NCBI GenBank assembly: GCA_902767845.1
Contig: CACXIV010000012.1
Span: 1 to 64,000, forward strand
Reading direction: 5' to 3'
DNA from: an uncultured Ruminococcus sp.
Lineage (GTDB): Bacteria; Bacillota; Clostridia; Oscillospirales; Acutalibacteraceae
DNA: 64,000 nucleotides
Part shown: piece after piece, positions 52,779-60,657 of the stretch
Numbering within the stretch: the first letter of the stretch is position 1
Layout of the letters: each line of letters begins with the position of its first letter
Program-made: the position numbers and the translations under genes
Notes under the pieces: model-generated
What the model saw: only the letters and a program-made list of their open reading frames with translations
Told to the model about the DNA's origin: nothing
The model's database searches: none

Positions 52779-52807
52779 ATTATCGCACCGAAAGCGGAGT
52801 TTGTCAA
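52779..52807 (-). promoter_or_regulatory. promoter of valS
   Basis: Consensus TTGACA (52802-52807), 17 bp and GATAAT (52779-52784) on the minus strand, with TGC before the -10. Confidence 0.8.
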
Positions 52808-52901
52808 GGTTTTACGCGGCGTCGGATAAACAATCGCTTGGCATGGGAGTCTCGCCGGCTTTGGATCGGCGCGGGAACGGCGGGCTCCTTTGAAAAAGGC
52901 G

Positions 52902-52928
52902 AAAAAAGGGCAGCCGCTGCGGCTGCCC
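52902..52928 (-). terminator. terminator of GntR-ABC operon
   Basis: A 9-bp stem GGGCAGCCG / CGGCTGCCC followed on the minus strand by TTTTTTCGCCTTTTTC. Confidence 0.85.
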
Positions 52929-52942
52929 CGAAAAGTATGAAA

Positions 52943-54931
52943 TTAATAATCTACGATCTTATCCGGATTGGAGTTGATGTAATACGGACAGCTTTTGTTG
53001 ACGGAGTTGTTGCTGTTTATGATCCCTGCCTCGCGGAGCGCGGCGAGAGTGTTTGAATAATCCGCCCAAATCGTGCCGTAATAGGTTCTTCCGTAGTCGG
53101 ATTCGATCAGCGAGATAAGCTGCTCGGACGGAGAAAGTCCATCTTTTTCGGGCACTTCAAACTGTACCGCGATCGTAAACAGTTCGGAATCATCATCGTG
53201 CCTGCCGACCGCCTCAACGTCCTTTCGGTAAGCCTCGAGGATCTTTTTTCTGTCCGCATCTGCCTTTTGATCGCTGATATCGCTGCCGCTCTCGATATGT
53301 AAGGTCAACGAGTTGTAGCTGTAGTAGTAATAGTCGTCGTATCCATCGTCGCTGAGCCTGTTTCCGCTGTAGTCAAGGTCAAGCATCTTTATGGAGTTGA
53401 TGTCGTCGTTCATGATCGCGCTGTAGTTTTTGAAGTAGGTGTCGGAAGACGTGATCTTGTCGGCGAGCTTTGTATCAAAGCTGTCGTTGTCGTAGTTGAA
53501 CATGCTGTAGCTCATTGTCGAGTCGTAGAATCTGTAGGTCAGCCTGCCGTTATTGAGCCTGTAGGCTACGCAGTAGCCGTTTTCAAAATATTCGGACGGA
53601 ATATTGCTGAGCAGCATGTTTGCCCATATCGAGGAGAATTTCTCGTTGGATTCAAGGTTAGCCGCCTTTACCGCCGAGCGGTGGAAGTCGGTGATGGTTT
53701 TGATGCTGTCGCTGTCCTCAAAGTCGTCGGACGCCATGGAGGCGAGTCCGAACGAGCCCTTTGTCTTTGAGCAGTAGCAGTTGTTCATTTCTATTATACC
53801 TGCCGATTTTACCGAGCTTTCCGCCGGGACATAGTTGTTGTAGCCCAACACGTCAAAGTTGCAGAACGCCATGAGCAGAACCACGGTGACGACGAGTCCG
53901 CCGTAGGGTATAGCCGATTTCCAAAGCTTTGAAAAGCCCTTGTAAAGGATCAGGTGGGTGATGAACAGCGCGGGGGCGCTTCCGAGAACAAAGCCGAAAA
54001 CAAAGCCTGCGTAGCCGTAGAGCATAACGTTGAGCGAGCCGAAAAGCGTTCCGACGAACATGCCGATAATGAACGCGATTAGCAGCTCCACGATATAGCA
54101 GGGCAGGTGGTAGGCGAAAGAGGTCTGAGCGCACTCGGCTCTTCTCTTTTTGACAAGGAATATACCGAGGAAGAGGCACAGAGCCGTGAAGATCAGCCAG
54201 TAGACGATATGGGTGCCGTCATACGCCGACAGGGGGTTGAGAGCCTTCATGATAAAGCTCGAATTGTACTGGTTCGCCGGCATGCCGACAAAAAACGCCT
54301 TGATAGTGCCCTTGATGAACAACGCGGTGACGGGGTATGCGAAGTTGATCGCTATGAAGGTGAGCACGCTGTTGAGCGTTGTGCCCGAGCACACAGCCAG
54401 CAGGCCGTAAAATGAGATGCAGGCGATCGCGCCGACGAGCAGCTTTACAAAGAACATGGCGATGTCGGGCATTACGGGCTGACCGAACGCCACGGAGATG
54501 ATCTCGATAACGCTGAAAAAGAACATGGTGGGCACGACCGAGAGAATGTAAGCCGACACGGTCTTTGAGATAAAGAACGTGCGCCTGCTTATCGGCATCG
54601 AGCCGTAAAGATCGGCCTTGCGCTTGTTGTGCAGGTAGGAGTATATTCGGATGGTGTACACTATCGTGAATACCGCGTTCAGGAAGAATACCATATATGT
54701 AGTGATATACTGGAACACCGTCAGCGCGGTCAGTACGTTGTTGTAGTCAAAGCCGTCGTCGGATAATGCCGAGCTGTACCCGATAACGAGCGAGAGAGTC
54801 AGCACGATCGCGATAAATACCGACGAAAGCACCGAGAACACTATCAGCGTGCCGATACAGCTTTTGAGCTCCCACTTGAAAAGAGCGAAGCCGCTTTTGA
54901 ATTTTTCTCTAAATGATACTGTTTGTGTCAT
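52943..54931 (-). CDS. ABC-2-type transporter permease with large exterior domain
   Basis: A 662-residue membrane protein starting at ATG 54931, 23 bp inside the ATPase gene. About six membrane segments lie in the first 270 residues. Another group follows to about 385 (IVELLIAFIIGMFVGTLFGSL, AGFVFGFVLGSAPALF, GGLVVTVVLLMAFC). A hydrophilic C-terminal region of about 280 residues, rich in Asp, Ser and Tyr (DDGYDDYYYYSYN), comes last and is presumably extracytoplasmic. This layout resembles YtrC/YtrD-like permeases in GntR-regulated ABC operons. The substrate is unknown. Such systems often respond to cell-wall stress. Confidence 0.82.
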   Translation of the reverse strand: MTQTVSFREKFKSGFALFKWELKSCIGTLIVFSVLSSVFIAIVLTLSLVIGYSSALSDDGFDYNNVLTALTVFQYITTYMVFFLNAVFTIVYTIRIYSYLHNKRKADLYGSMPISRRTFFISKTVSAYILSVVPTMFFFSVIEIISVAFGQPVMPDIAMFFVKLLVGAIACISFYGLLAVCSGTTLNSVLTFIAINFAYPVTALFIKGTIKAFFVGMPANQYNSSFIMKALNPLSAYDGTHIVYWLIFTALCLFLGIFLVKKRRAECAQTSFAYHLPCYIVELLIAFIIGMFVGTLFGSLNVMLYGYAGFVFGFVLGSAPALFITHLILYKGFSKLWKSAIPYGGLVVTVVLLMAFCNFDVLGYNNYVPAESSVKSAGIIEMNNCYCSKTKGSFGLASMASDDFEDSDSIKTITDFHRSAVKAANLESNEKFSSIWANMLLSNIPSEYFENGYCVAYRLNNGRLTYRFYDSTMSYSMFNYDNDSFDTKLADKITSSDTYFKNYSAIMNDDINSIKMLDLDYSGNRLSDDGYDDYYYYSYNSLTLHIESGSDISDQKADADRKKILEAYRKDVEAVGRHDDDSELFTIAVQFEVPEKDGLSPSEQLISLIESDYGRTYYGTIWADYSNTLAALREAGIINSNNSVNKSCPYYINSNPDKIVDY

Positions 54932-55808
54932 AACCGGCTGCCCCCATTTCACTGATAAATATTTCCTCCAGCGTCAGCGGCATGGCCGAGATATACGCCG
55001 GGTTTAGCGCGTTGAGCTGAGGCATAAAGTCCGCCTCGGTCCCGTGTATGGTCACGTTGAAAACATTTCCGTTGCGCCATACGTTTACAACATTTATACC
55101 CGCGAACAGGTCGGGAACGTTGGGGATCTGATTGAACGCGATCTGAACCTTCCTGAATTCAAGCCTGAGCGAGTCGATATCGCGCTCCATAAGCACGTTG
55201 CCGCGGTGCATAAGGCACACTCTGTCGCAGAGATCCTCGAGCTCGCGCAGGTTGTGCGAGGCTATCATTACCGTGAGCTGATGCTCGTAAACATGCTCGA
55301 TCAGTATTTTCTTTAGCAGGTGGCGGACGACGGGATCGAGTCCGTCGAAGATCTCGTCGAGGAACAGGAATTCCGGACAGGTCGAAAGCGCCAAAATCAG
55401 CGCCGCCTGCCTCTGCATGCCCTTCGACATGTTGATTATCTTTCCGTTGCGGTCGATCGGGAACATCGAGCAGTATTTTTCATATTGGCTCTCGCTCCAG
55501 TTCGGGTATATTTCGCGCAGGAGCGACGCGGTGTTTTCGATCGTGCTGCTGTTGTAAAAATACGGAAAATCCGGGATAAAATAGCAGTTCCCCTTAGCGG
55601 CCGGGTTGTCAAAAAGGCTTGCGCCGTTTAAAAGTATCTCTCCGCCGTCGGGCCGGAATACTCCGGCGAGCATCCGCAGCAGAGTTGATTTTCCGCTTCC
55701 GTTGCTTCCGACAAGCCCCGTCACCGTTCCGGACATGACCGTCAGGTCAAGGTTGTTTACGGCAACGACTTTGTCAAAGCGTTTTGTAAGGTTTTTGATC
55801 TCTATCAA
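54909..55808 (-). CDS. ABC transporter ATP-binding protein (YtrB-like)
   Basis: A 299-residue ATPase. Walker A is VGSNGSGKSTLL (residues about 33-44), the signature is MSKGMQRQAAL, Walker B is FLFLDEIFDGLDP and the H-loop is IASHNLREL. The signature differs from LSGGQ, as is common in YtrB/BcrA-like exporters. It lies 4 bp after the GntR gene and overlaps the permease start by 23 bp, so the three proteins should be made together. Confidence 0.93.
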   Translation of the reverse strand: MIEIKNLTKRFDKVVAVNNLDLTVMSGTVTGLVGSNGSGKSTLLRMLAGVFRPDGGEILLNGASLFDNPAAKGNCYFIPDFPYFYNSSTIENTASLLREIYPNWSESQYEKYCSMFPIDRNGKIINMSKGMQRQAALILALSTCPEFLFLDEIFDGLDPVVRHLLKKILIEHVYEHQLTVMIASHNLRELEDLCDRVCLMHRGNVLMERDIDSLRLEFRKVQIAFNQIPNVPDLFAGINVVNVWRNGNVFNVTIHGTEADFMPQLNALNPAYISAMPLTLEEIFISEMGAAGYDTNSII

Positions 55809-55812
55809 AGTG

Positions 55813-56178
55813 TTAAACCTCCTTAAATGCGTCGTCGATAATTTGCAGAAGCGTCTCCCTGTCGGCGCCGAAGGTCGCGGCGTTTTTGGCGGCGTCCCTG
55901 AACTCGTTGAGCACCATGATCTTTTGCGCGGAGCGTTCGTCGAGCTTGTCGGTCAGATAGCTTCCCCTGCCGACGCTTGAAAAAATGTATCCGTTCTGTT
56001 CAAGCTCGCGGTAAGCCTTTGCGGCCGTGTTCGGGTTGATACCGAGCTGGGACGCTATGACCCTTACGGGCGGCAGCTTGTCGCCGGGCTTGATAACGCC
56101 TGCCGAGGCAAGCCTTATCACATTGTAATACAATTGTTCGTAGATTGGGATCCTCGCGGAAAAATCAATCTGAAACAT
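55813..56178 (-). CDS. GntR-family repressor, YtrA subfamily
   Basis: A 121-residue regulator. The winged helix is at residues 10-70 (PIYEQLYYNVIRLASAG, PPVRVIASQLGINPNTAAKAYRELEQNGYI). Only a short helical tail follows, which defines the YtrA subgroup. In Bacillus, YtrA represses its own ABC operon and is released under cell-envelope antibiotic stress. An operator-like inverted repeat overlaps the promoter (56252-56290). First gene of the operon. Confidence 0.92.
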   Translation of the reverse strand: MFQIDFSARIPIYEQLYYNVIRLASAGVIKPGDKLPPVRVIASQLGINPNTAAKAYRELEQNGYIFSSVGRGSYLTDKLDERSAQKIMVLNEFRDAAKNAATFGADRETLLQIIDDAFKEV

Positions 56179-56251
56179 ATTTGTCCCTCCGTTTTTGCTT
56201 ATTCCGAATAACCGTTTTCCATGCGCCGTCCCCTCGACTCGGCACGGATTG

Positions 56252-56290
56252 TTGTATTAATCAAAATAGTACGATTAAATAATAATACAA
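56252..56290 (-). promoter_or_regulatory. putative GntR (YtrA-type) operator
   Basis: Arms TTGTATTA (56252-56259) and TAATACAA (56283-56290) form an 8-bp perfect inverted repeat. It covers the -10 and the start region of the operon promoter. Confidence 0.55.
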
Positions 56291-56307
56291 TCAAAACAAT
56301 TTGTCAA
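56279..56307 (-). promoter_or_regulatory. promoter of GntR-ABC operon
   Basis: Consensus TTGACA (56302-56307), 17 bp and TATTAT (56279-56284). The leader to the GntR start is about 100 nt. Confidence 0.8.
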
Positions 56308-56323
56308 TACTATTTTAAAAAAC

Positions 56324-56354
56324 AAAAAAGCCGCCGTTTTTTGATCAAAACGGC
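56324..56354 (-). terminator. terminator of bioY
   Basis: A stem GCCGTTTT / AAAACGGC with a 6-nt loop, then GGCTTTTTTG on the minus strand. Confidence 0.8.
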
Positions 56355-56364
56355 AGCGAAAAGG

Positions 56365-56922
56365 CTATATTTTTTTAAGCGCTTTGTTGACCGGAACGGC
56401 GAGCGCGGAAGCGATAACGCACTTTGCGAGGTCGATCAGAATGAACACGGAGGTCAGCGTTACTATCGCGCTCAGCAGGTCGGTTTGAGTATATGCCATG
56501 TACCCGGCTATCCCCGGGATATATACGCAGGGGATACCCGCGAGCACAGAAGCGGCGATATGCCTGACAAACGGGTTTTTGAGCCTGAGCTTTCGGTTAA
56601 GCAGGCTTACAAAAAACGAGGCGAACACAAAGCCGATAATAAATCCGCCGGTGGGCGAGAGCACGGCTCCCAAGCCGCTTTTTCCGCCGGAAAAAACCGG
56701 GAGGCCGACTATCCCGAGCAGGGTGTACAGCGACTGAGCGATAAGCGCATAGGAGGGTTTGAGCACAAGCGCGGTCAGCACGACGACAAGCACCTGCAGA
56801 GTGAACGGCACGGGGATGGGCAGCGGTATCGCCAGCGGCGACAGCACGCACAGCAGAGCGGTGCACACTGCGATCTGAGCCATGGCGAGAGTTGTGAGCT
56901 TCAGTTTGCTTTTGCTTTTCAT
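56365..56922 (-). CDS. bioY: biotin transporter substrate-binding component BioY
   Basis: The S-component of an ECF transporter for biotin. It has 185 residues and six hydrophobic segments. Family blocks are IPLPIPVPFTLQVLVVVLTALVL and GLPVFSGGKSGLGAVLSPTGGFIIGF, which hold the biotin-binding residues. The ATG at 56922 follows AGAGG. No ecfA/ecfT genes are adjacent, so it would share a common energising module. Biotin uptake fits the biotin-dependent acetyl-CoA carboxylase in this window. Two BirA-type boxes flank its promoter. Confidence 0.94.
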   Translation of the reverse strand: MKSKSKLKLTTLAMAQIAVCTALLCVLSPLAIPLPIPVPFTLQVLVVVLTALVLKPSYALIAQSLYTLLGIVGLPVFSGGKSGLGAVLSPTGGFIIGFVFASFFVSLLNRKLRLKNPFVRHIAASVLAGIPCVYIPGIAGYMAYTQTDLLSAIVTLTSVFILIDLAKCVIASALAVPVNKALKKI

Positions 56923-56926
56923 GAAC

Positions 56927-56954
56927 GTCAACCTCTTTAGTTAAAGCTGTTGAC
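56927..56954 (-). promoter_or_regulatory. second BirA-type box before bioY
   Basis: GTCAAC and GTTGAC, separated by 16 bp, lie between the -10 and the bioY start. The core and spacing match the box at 56977-57008. Confidence 0.55.
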
Positions 56955-56983
56955 ATTATAGCACCCGACTGCCGATTTGTCAA
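56955..56983 (-). promoter_or_regulatory. promoter of bioY
   Basis: Consensus TTGACA (56978-56983), 17 bp and consensus TATAAT (56955-56960), with TGC before the -10. Confidence 0.88.
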
Positions 56984-57008
56984 CTACAAATTTTTAACAG
57001 GTTGACAA
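56977..57008 (-). promoter_or_regulatory. BirA box over the bioY -35
   Basis: A perfect 8-bp inverted repeat TTGTCAAC-(16 bp)-GTTGACAA. It fits the Firmicute BirA operator pattern (TTGTAAACC-N14/15-GGTTTACAA type). It covers the -35, so biotinyl-AMP-bound BirA should repress bioY. Confidence 0.75.
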
Positions 57009-57026
57009 TATGGCCGCAATTTATTG

Positions 57027-57055
57027 TTGAAAAGTTTTCCCCTATGTGCTAAAAT
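57027..57055 (+). promoter_or_regulatory. promoter of small zinc-ribbon membrane gene
   Basis: TTGAAA (57027-57032), 17 bp and TAAAAT (57050-57055), with TGC before the -10. Confidence 0.7.
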
Positions 57056-57093
57056 GTTACAGTAATCACTAAATCACTTCGGAGATGTTATAT

Positions 57094-57474
57094 ATGAAAA
57101 AGTGTGAATACTGCGGCAAAGAGATATCTTATCACGAGCAGTTTTGCAGCGACGACTGCCACATTCAGTCAAACAAATACTATGAGAGAAGCGAAAAAAT
57201 GGCGAGGCCGTTTTACTTTATCTCAACTGTCTGCGTTATCGGTATTCCGGTCGGATTGTTTTTGTTTTCCTTTTTAAAGCTGCCCGGAGCGGTCATCACC
57301 GCGGTAAGCTGCGCTATACTCGGTCTGATGATAATTCTTTTTCCCATGCCCACCGAGGGAATGATCAAAAAAAGCAAAATCAAAAAAGCCGTTTTCAAAA
57401 CGAGGATATTCGGAGTCTGCGTGATAGCGCTCGGATTTTTCGCGTTGGGACTGCTTTCGATATTCGGCTTATGA
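57094..57474 (+). CDS. small zinc-ribbon membrane protein
   Basis: A 126-residue protein starting at ATG 57094. An ATG three codons earlier abuts GGAG and is rejected. Residues 1-25 form a treble-clef/zinc-ribbon (CEYCGKEISYHEQFCSDDC). Three membrane segments follow (about 42-62, 66-86 and 103-125). Such proteins are common and uncharacterised in Clostridia. It may be co-transcribed with the DUF378 gene 63 bp downstream. Confidence 0.8.
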   Translation: MKKCEYCGKEISYHEQFCSDDCHIQSNKYYERSEKMARPFYFISTVCVIGIPVGLFLFSFLKLPGAVITAVSCAILGLMIILFPMPTEGMIKKSKIKKAVFKTRIFGVCVIALGFFALGLLSIFGL

Positions 57475-57537
57475 TTTTTGCATAAAATCAAAAATTCCGT
57501 CAACAATAATTACACTACCGTAAAAGGAGGTAATGTA

Positions 57538-57765
57538 ATGATTGACAGAATAGCATTGACGCTGCTTATCATCGGCGGCCTCAACTGGGGCAGCATAGGC
57601 ATCTTCCAGTTCGATCTGGTGGGCTTCATAGGCGGCGGACAGACAGGTGTGGTCAGCAGGATAATCTACATTCTTGTAGCTCTTGCGGCGATCTGGTGCG
57701 TGACCCTGCTGTTCAGGGATTCGCGCGACACCTTTTTGGACGAACCGGAAGTCAGCGCGACCTGA
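57538..57765 (+). CDS. DUF378 small membrane protein (YuzA-like)
   Basis: A 75-residue protein with two membrane helices and the DUF378 signature near the start (LLIIGGLNWGSIGIFQFDLVG). The start at 57538 has an excellent AAAGGAGG site. The C-terminal 15 residues are acidic. Function unknown. Confidence 0.9.
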   Translation: MIDRIALTLLIIGGLNWGSIGIFQFDLVGFIGGGQTGVVSRIIYILVALAAIWCVTLLFRDSRDTFLDEPEVSAT

Positions 57766-57794
57766 CCTTCGGCGGAAAATTGATGTAAAACCCG

Positions 57795-57877
57795 AAAACT
57801 CTGTCGTTCCGAGGCTTTGCCTAAGTATCCCGAGAGAAATGAGATACTTGGCTTTTCGCCCGGGATGACAGTTTTTT
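57795..57877. repeat. long imperfect hairpin element after DUF378 gene
   Basis: The outer arms AAAACTCTGTC and GATGACAGTTTT and the inner arms AAGTATC / GAGATACTT make a nested hairpin of about 80 bp ending in TTTTTT. It resembles common intergenic repeats of the CTGTCATTCCGAG ... GGGATGACAG kind. It could terminate the DUF378 transcript. Confidence 0.6.
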
Positions 57878-57908
57878 CCGAAGATAGAAACAGAATAAAA
57901 GCGACAAA

Positions 57909-57942
57909 AAGCCGCCTCGCTCTTTTTATAGCGAAGCGGCTT
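57909..57942 (-). terminator. terminator of ackA
   Basis: A 13-bp stem with one mismatch (AAGCCGCCTCGCT / AGCGAAGCGGCTT) and an 8-nt loop. Ts follow on the minus strand. Confidence 0.85.
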
Positions 57943-57963
57943 GAATCATTTATAAAGTTTGGC

Positions 57964-59169
57964 TTACTTGGACACGATATCCTTTGTGTCTCTCGCGATC
58001 ACCATTTCCTCGTCGGTGGCGATCAGCTCAACGCGGATCTTAGAATCGTCGGCGGTGAGCTTGCCCTGTCTGCCGTGGATAGTGGCGTTGTTAACTTCCT
58101 TGTCGAGCTTTACGCCGAGACATTCGAGGTAGTTGCAGACGCCCTCGCGCAGGCAAGGCTGATTCTCGCCGAGACCGGCGGTGAATACGATAGCGTCGCA
58201 GCCGCCCAGAGCTACGTAAAAGCTTCCGATGTACTGAGCGATCTGATAGTAGAGCATGTCGTGAGCGAGCTTTGCTCTTTGGTTGCCCTCTTTTTCGGCG
58301 GCGGTAACGTCGCGGTCGTCGGACGAAACGCCCGAAACGCCCAAAAGACCCGACTTCTTGTTGAGCAGGTCGGACATCTGCGCTGCGGTGAAGCCCTCCT
58401 TCTCGGCGATAAAGGTAACTACCGAGGGATCGAGCGAGCCTGAGCGCGTGCCCATCATAAATCCGCCGAGCGGGGTAAGTCCCATTGTGGTGTCGATTAC
58501 CTTGCCGCCGTCAACAGCGGTGATCGACGAGCCGTTGCCGATGTGGCAGGTGATGATCTTGAGCTCCTCGATGGGCTTGCCCATGATCTCAGCCATCCTG
58601 GCGCTGACATAGCGGTGAGAGGTTCCGTGGAAGCCGTACTTTCTTACGCCGAGCTTCTCGTAATACTCATAGGGAACGGCGTACATATACGCCTTTTCGG
58701 GCATTGTCTGGTGGAAGGCGGTGTCGAATACCGCGACCTGGGGAACGTCCTTGCCGAAAACCTCGGTGCAGGCGTTGATGCCCTGGATGTGAGCGGGATT
58801 GTGCAGGGGAGCGAGCGGTGAAAGCTCTTCTATCTTTTTGAGCACCGCGTCGTCGATGAGTACCGAGTGGTCAAAAAACGCGCCGCCCTGTACTATTCTG
58901 TGGCCGATCGCCGTGACCTCGCCGAGATCCTTGATAGCGCCGTATTCGGGGTCGAGCAGAGCGTTCTTTACAGCCTCAAAAGCCTGTGTGTGGTTCTTCA
59001 TTTCCGCCTTGCGCTCGATCTTGCTGCCGTCATTGGTCTTAAAGCCGATAAACGCGCTGTCGGTTCCGATCCTCTCGCAGTTGCCCTTGGCCAGTACGCT
59101 CTCGTCGGTCATATCTATAAGCTGATACTTGAGCGAGGAGCTTCCGGCGTTGATTACTAATACCTTCAT
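57964..59169 (-). CDS. ackA: acetate kinase
   Basis: Interconverts acetyl phosphate + ADP with acetate + ATP, the ATP-yielding end of fermentation. It has 401 residues. MKVLVINAGSSSLKYQLID, VFDTAFHQTMPEKAYMYAVP, YGFHGTSHRYV and CHIGNGSSITAV are signature blocks, and GLGENQP is near the C-terminus. pta is not adjacent. It is monocistronic and divergent from tmcAL. Confidence 0.97.
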   Translation of the reverse strand: MKVLVINAGSSSLKYQLIDMTDESVLAKGNCERIGTDSAFIGFKTNDGSKIERKAEMKNHTQAFEAVKNALLDPEYGAIKDLGEVTAIGHRIVQGGAFFDHSVLIDDAVLKKIEELSPLAPLHNPAHIQGINACTEVFGKDVPQVAVFDTAFHQTMPEKAYMYAVPYEYYEKLGVRKYGFHGTSHRYVSARMAEIMGKPIEELKIITCHIGNGSSITAVDGGKVIDTTMGLTPLGGFMMGTRSGSLDPSVVTFIAEKEGFTAAQMSDLLNKKSGLLGVSGVSSDDRDVTAAEKEGNQRAKLAHDMLYYQIAQYIGSFYVALGGCDAIVFTAGLGENQPCLREGVCNYLECLGVKLDKEVNNATIHGRQGKLTADDSKIRVELIATDEEMVIARDTKDIVSK

Positions 59170-59228
59170 ATTATTCTTCCCTTCATTTTATTGATTATAT
59201 TTTATCTTTATTGTATAATAACTATAAT

Positions 59229-59257
59229 ATAATACATGATAAACGCGCGGTTTTCAA
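59229..59257 (-). promoter_or_regulatory. promoter of ackA
   Basis: TTGAAA (59252-59257), 17 bp and TATTAT (59229-59234) on the minus strand. Confidence 0.7.
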
Positions 59258-59326
59258 GAGTTTTTTGCATAAAAATGCGATTTGTTTCAATTTTTTGTTT
59301 CAAAAAGCTGTTTTACGGAGGTAATT

Positions 59327-60475
59327 ATGGCAGTAGCGGTTATTTGCGAATTTAATCCCTTTCACAACGGGCACCGTTTTTTGCTGAGCGAGGCGAGGCG
59401 GCTAACGGGCGGCGGAGTGATCGCCGTCATGAGCGGAGACTTCACCCAGCGCGGAGAGCTCGCGGTGTGTTCAAAATTTGACCGCGCGCGCGCAGCCCTG
59501 AACAACGGAGCGGATCTTGTTGCGGAGCTGCCGGCGGCATACGCGGTATCGAGCGCGGAGCGCTTCGCCCGAGGCGGAGTCGGAACCGCAAGGCTGTTCG
59601 GCTGCGTCGATCATCTCGCCTTCGGCTGCGAGGACGACGATCTCGGCCTGCTTAAAAAAGCCGCTTTCGCCCGAGACGATTCGGAGGTAAACAGGCTGAT
59701 CGCCGGGGAGATGAGCGGCGGCAGCTACTACCCGCGGGCGCTCGACTTCGCGGTCAGGCAGGTGTTCGGAGACGAAACCGCCGACATACTTTCAAAGCCT
59801 AACAATATCCTCGCCTGCGAGTACATAAGGGCGCTTTCCGGCAGCGGTATCGAGCCGCTTCCGGTCAAACGACGCGGAGCCGCGCATGATTCCGACCGCG
59901 CGGAAGGTGAGTTCGCGAGCGCGTCGTATATCAGAAGGCTGCTCAGGAGCGGAGAAAACGCCGGCGCCTTCCTGCCCGAAGCGCCGCGTGAGATAACATA
60001 TCCCGAAAACCTTAACGCCGCGGTGATGTACAGGCTCAGGAGCATGACCCCGGAGGAGCTGAGGCTGTTGCCGGACGTTTCGGAGGGGCTTGAAAACAGG
60101 ATCATATCCGCTGCGCGCTCGCGCGCGACCGTTGATGAAGTGATTGATGAAGTAAAGACAAAGCGCTACACCCGCGCGCGCATCGGCAGGATAATAACCT
60201 GCGCGCTGCTGGGGATAACCGAGGAGCTTCAAAACCTGAATATCGGTCATGTCCGCGTTCTGGGCTTTACCCCCGAGGGGGAGAAAATGCTCGGCTCGTG
60301 CTCGGGTGAGATCGTTACCTCGGTATCAAAATCGGCGAGTCTCGGGGAGGACGCCGCGGCGCTGCTGGCGGCGGATATACGCGCTACGGATACGGCGGCG
60401 CTCGGTTACGGAGAGATAAAACCCTGCGGAGCCGACTACCTCACAAAAATAATAAAGGTAAATAGTGCAAAATAA
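59327..60475 (+). CDS. tmcAL: tRNA(Met) cytidine acetate ligase
   Basis: A homologue of Bacillus TmcAL (YlbM), which activates acetate with ATP and acetylates C34 of elongator tRNA-Met. It has 382 residues from ATG 59327 after ACGGAGG. The nucleotidyltransferase-like N-terminus VAVICEFNPFHNGH is diagnostic, and MSGDFTQRGELAV and KFDRARAALNNGADLV follow. It uses acetate and lies divergent from ackA, which makes acetate. Confidence 0.94.
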   Translation: MAVAVICEFNPFHNGHRFLLSEARRLTGGGVIAVMSGDFTQRGELAVCSKFDRARAALNNGADLVAELPAAYAVSSAERFARGGVGTARLFGCVDHLAFGCEDDDLGLLKKAAFARDDSEVNRLIAGEMSGGSYYPRALDFAVRQVFGDETADILSKPNNILACEYIRALSGSGIEPLPVKRRGAAHDSDRAEGEFASASYIRRLLRSGENAGAFLPEAPREITYPENLNAAVMYRLRSMTPEELRLLPDVSEGLENRIISAARSRATVDEVIDEVKTKRYTRARIGRIITCALLGITEELQNLNIGHVRVLGFTPEGEKMLGSCSGEIVTSVSKSASLGEDAAALLAADIRATDTAALGYGEIKPCGADYLTKIIKVNSAK

Positions 60476-60537
60476 CGAAAAAAATTAAAAAATTTTAAAT
60501 TCTGCCAAAAATATCTACATAAATTTCAAATTTACAC

Positions 60538-60565
60538 TTGTATATTTGGTAAAATGTATTATAAT
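60538..60565 (+). promoter_or_regulatory. promoter of glgB
   Basis: TTGTAT (60538-60543), 16 bp and consensus TATAAT (60560-60565), in a very AT-rich 180-bp gap. The leader is about 90 nt. Confidence 0.55.
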
Positions 60566-60657
60566 AATATTAATAGTATTTAATTTGAAATAATTGGTAT
60601 AATATTTGAAATTAAATAGAGAGATTTACCTATAAACTTTCAGAAAAGAGGTATAGT

